A stretch of 64,000 nt of DNA from Adiantum capillus-veneris. Its lineage: Eukaryota > Streptophyta > Polypodiopsida > Polypodiales > Pteridaceae. The notes under the pieces were generated by a model. That model did no database searches. It was not told the DNA's origin and saw only the letters and a program-made list of their open reading frames with translations. Shown here in pieces: positions 63,962 through 64,000 of this stretch; positions within the stretch are counted from its first letter, which is position 1; each line of letters opens with the position of its first letter. The DNA lies in NCBI GenBank assembly GCA_014529385.2, contig CM043971.1, positions 52,863,209-52,927,208 of the forward strand, read 5' to 3'. The translations under genes and the position numbers were made by a program.

Positions 63962-64000
63962 CATAGTTACATGGGACGGCGGGTCGGGGACGGGACGAGG
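63962..64000. mobile_element. Start of a second hAT-like copy
   Basis: CATAGTTACATGGGACGGCG and onward match the reverse complement of the right end of 44849-45667. It interrupts the N gag, so the expected 8-bp duplication is CCCTTAGT (63954-63961). Confidence 0.75.

Overview
The window is nuclear DNA of a land plant with a large, transposon-rich genome. The evidence is chromodomain-bearing Ty3 and Ty1/copia LTR retrotransposons primed by plant-type initiator-Met and Asp tRNAs, plant telo-box motifs (AAACCCTAA), long AG/AC microsatellites, and a candidate spliced host exon. The species cannot be read from the sequence. A fern or another large-genome non-flowering plant is my guess, not a result. 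No rRNA, tRNA, CRISPR or prokaryotic genes were seen.

Layout. 1-10709: element A (minus strand), a Ty3-type element with gag and protease but no reverse transcriptase or integrase. It carries a fragment of a host DEAD-box RNA helicase and a leader with seven near-perfect 22-bp palindromes. A sits in the reverse transcriptase of element B (plus, 10710-14841), a decayed chromovirus. 14842-16980 holds unrecognised minus-strand ORFs. 16981-20340 is non-coding and microsatellite-rich. 20777-21748 is the only good host-gene candidate, probably a first coding exon with nuclear localisation motifs. 22989-33384: element D (minus), again gag-protease only, split by the Ty3 element C1 (25849-32360, target duplication CCTGA). 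33385-35850: remnants E and P. 35851-41178: C2 (plus, target duplication GATGG), a sister of C1. 41732-44205: G, a decayed relative. 44495-62164: M (minus), a gag-only copia-type element split by a hAT-like element (44849-45667, 8-bp duplication), by the chromovirus J (46329-54990, duplication GCTTC) and by the copia element K (55613-60724, duplication TGAAT). 63311-63961: gag of a Ty3 element N, interrupted at 63962 by the end of a second hAT-like copy.

The elements make an internally consistent nesting history: B before A, D before C1, M before hAT, J and K. Three unrelated families (A, D, M) keep Gag but have no polymerase and so must have moved in trans. C1 and C2 share one integrase deletion although each has its own target duplication, so that defective lineage also amplified in trans.

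The most interesting signal is structural. Seven Ty3-type elements (A, B, C1, C2, D, G, J) have a short inverted repeat 16-23 nt before the 3' LTR, just upstream of the polypurine tract. Its stems differ in sequence but pair, and its tetraloop follows xGGx, usually flanked by CG on both sides. A second signal is a block of about 38 bp near the U5 end of otherwise dissimilar LTRs (C, D, G, J, P). All alignments were done by eye; no database search was possible.
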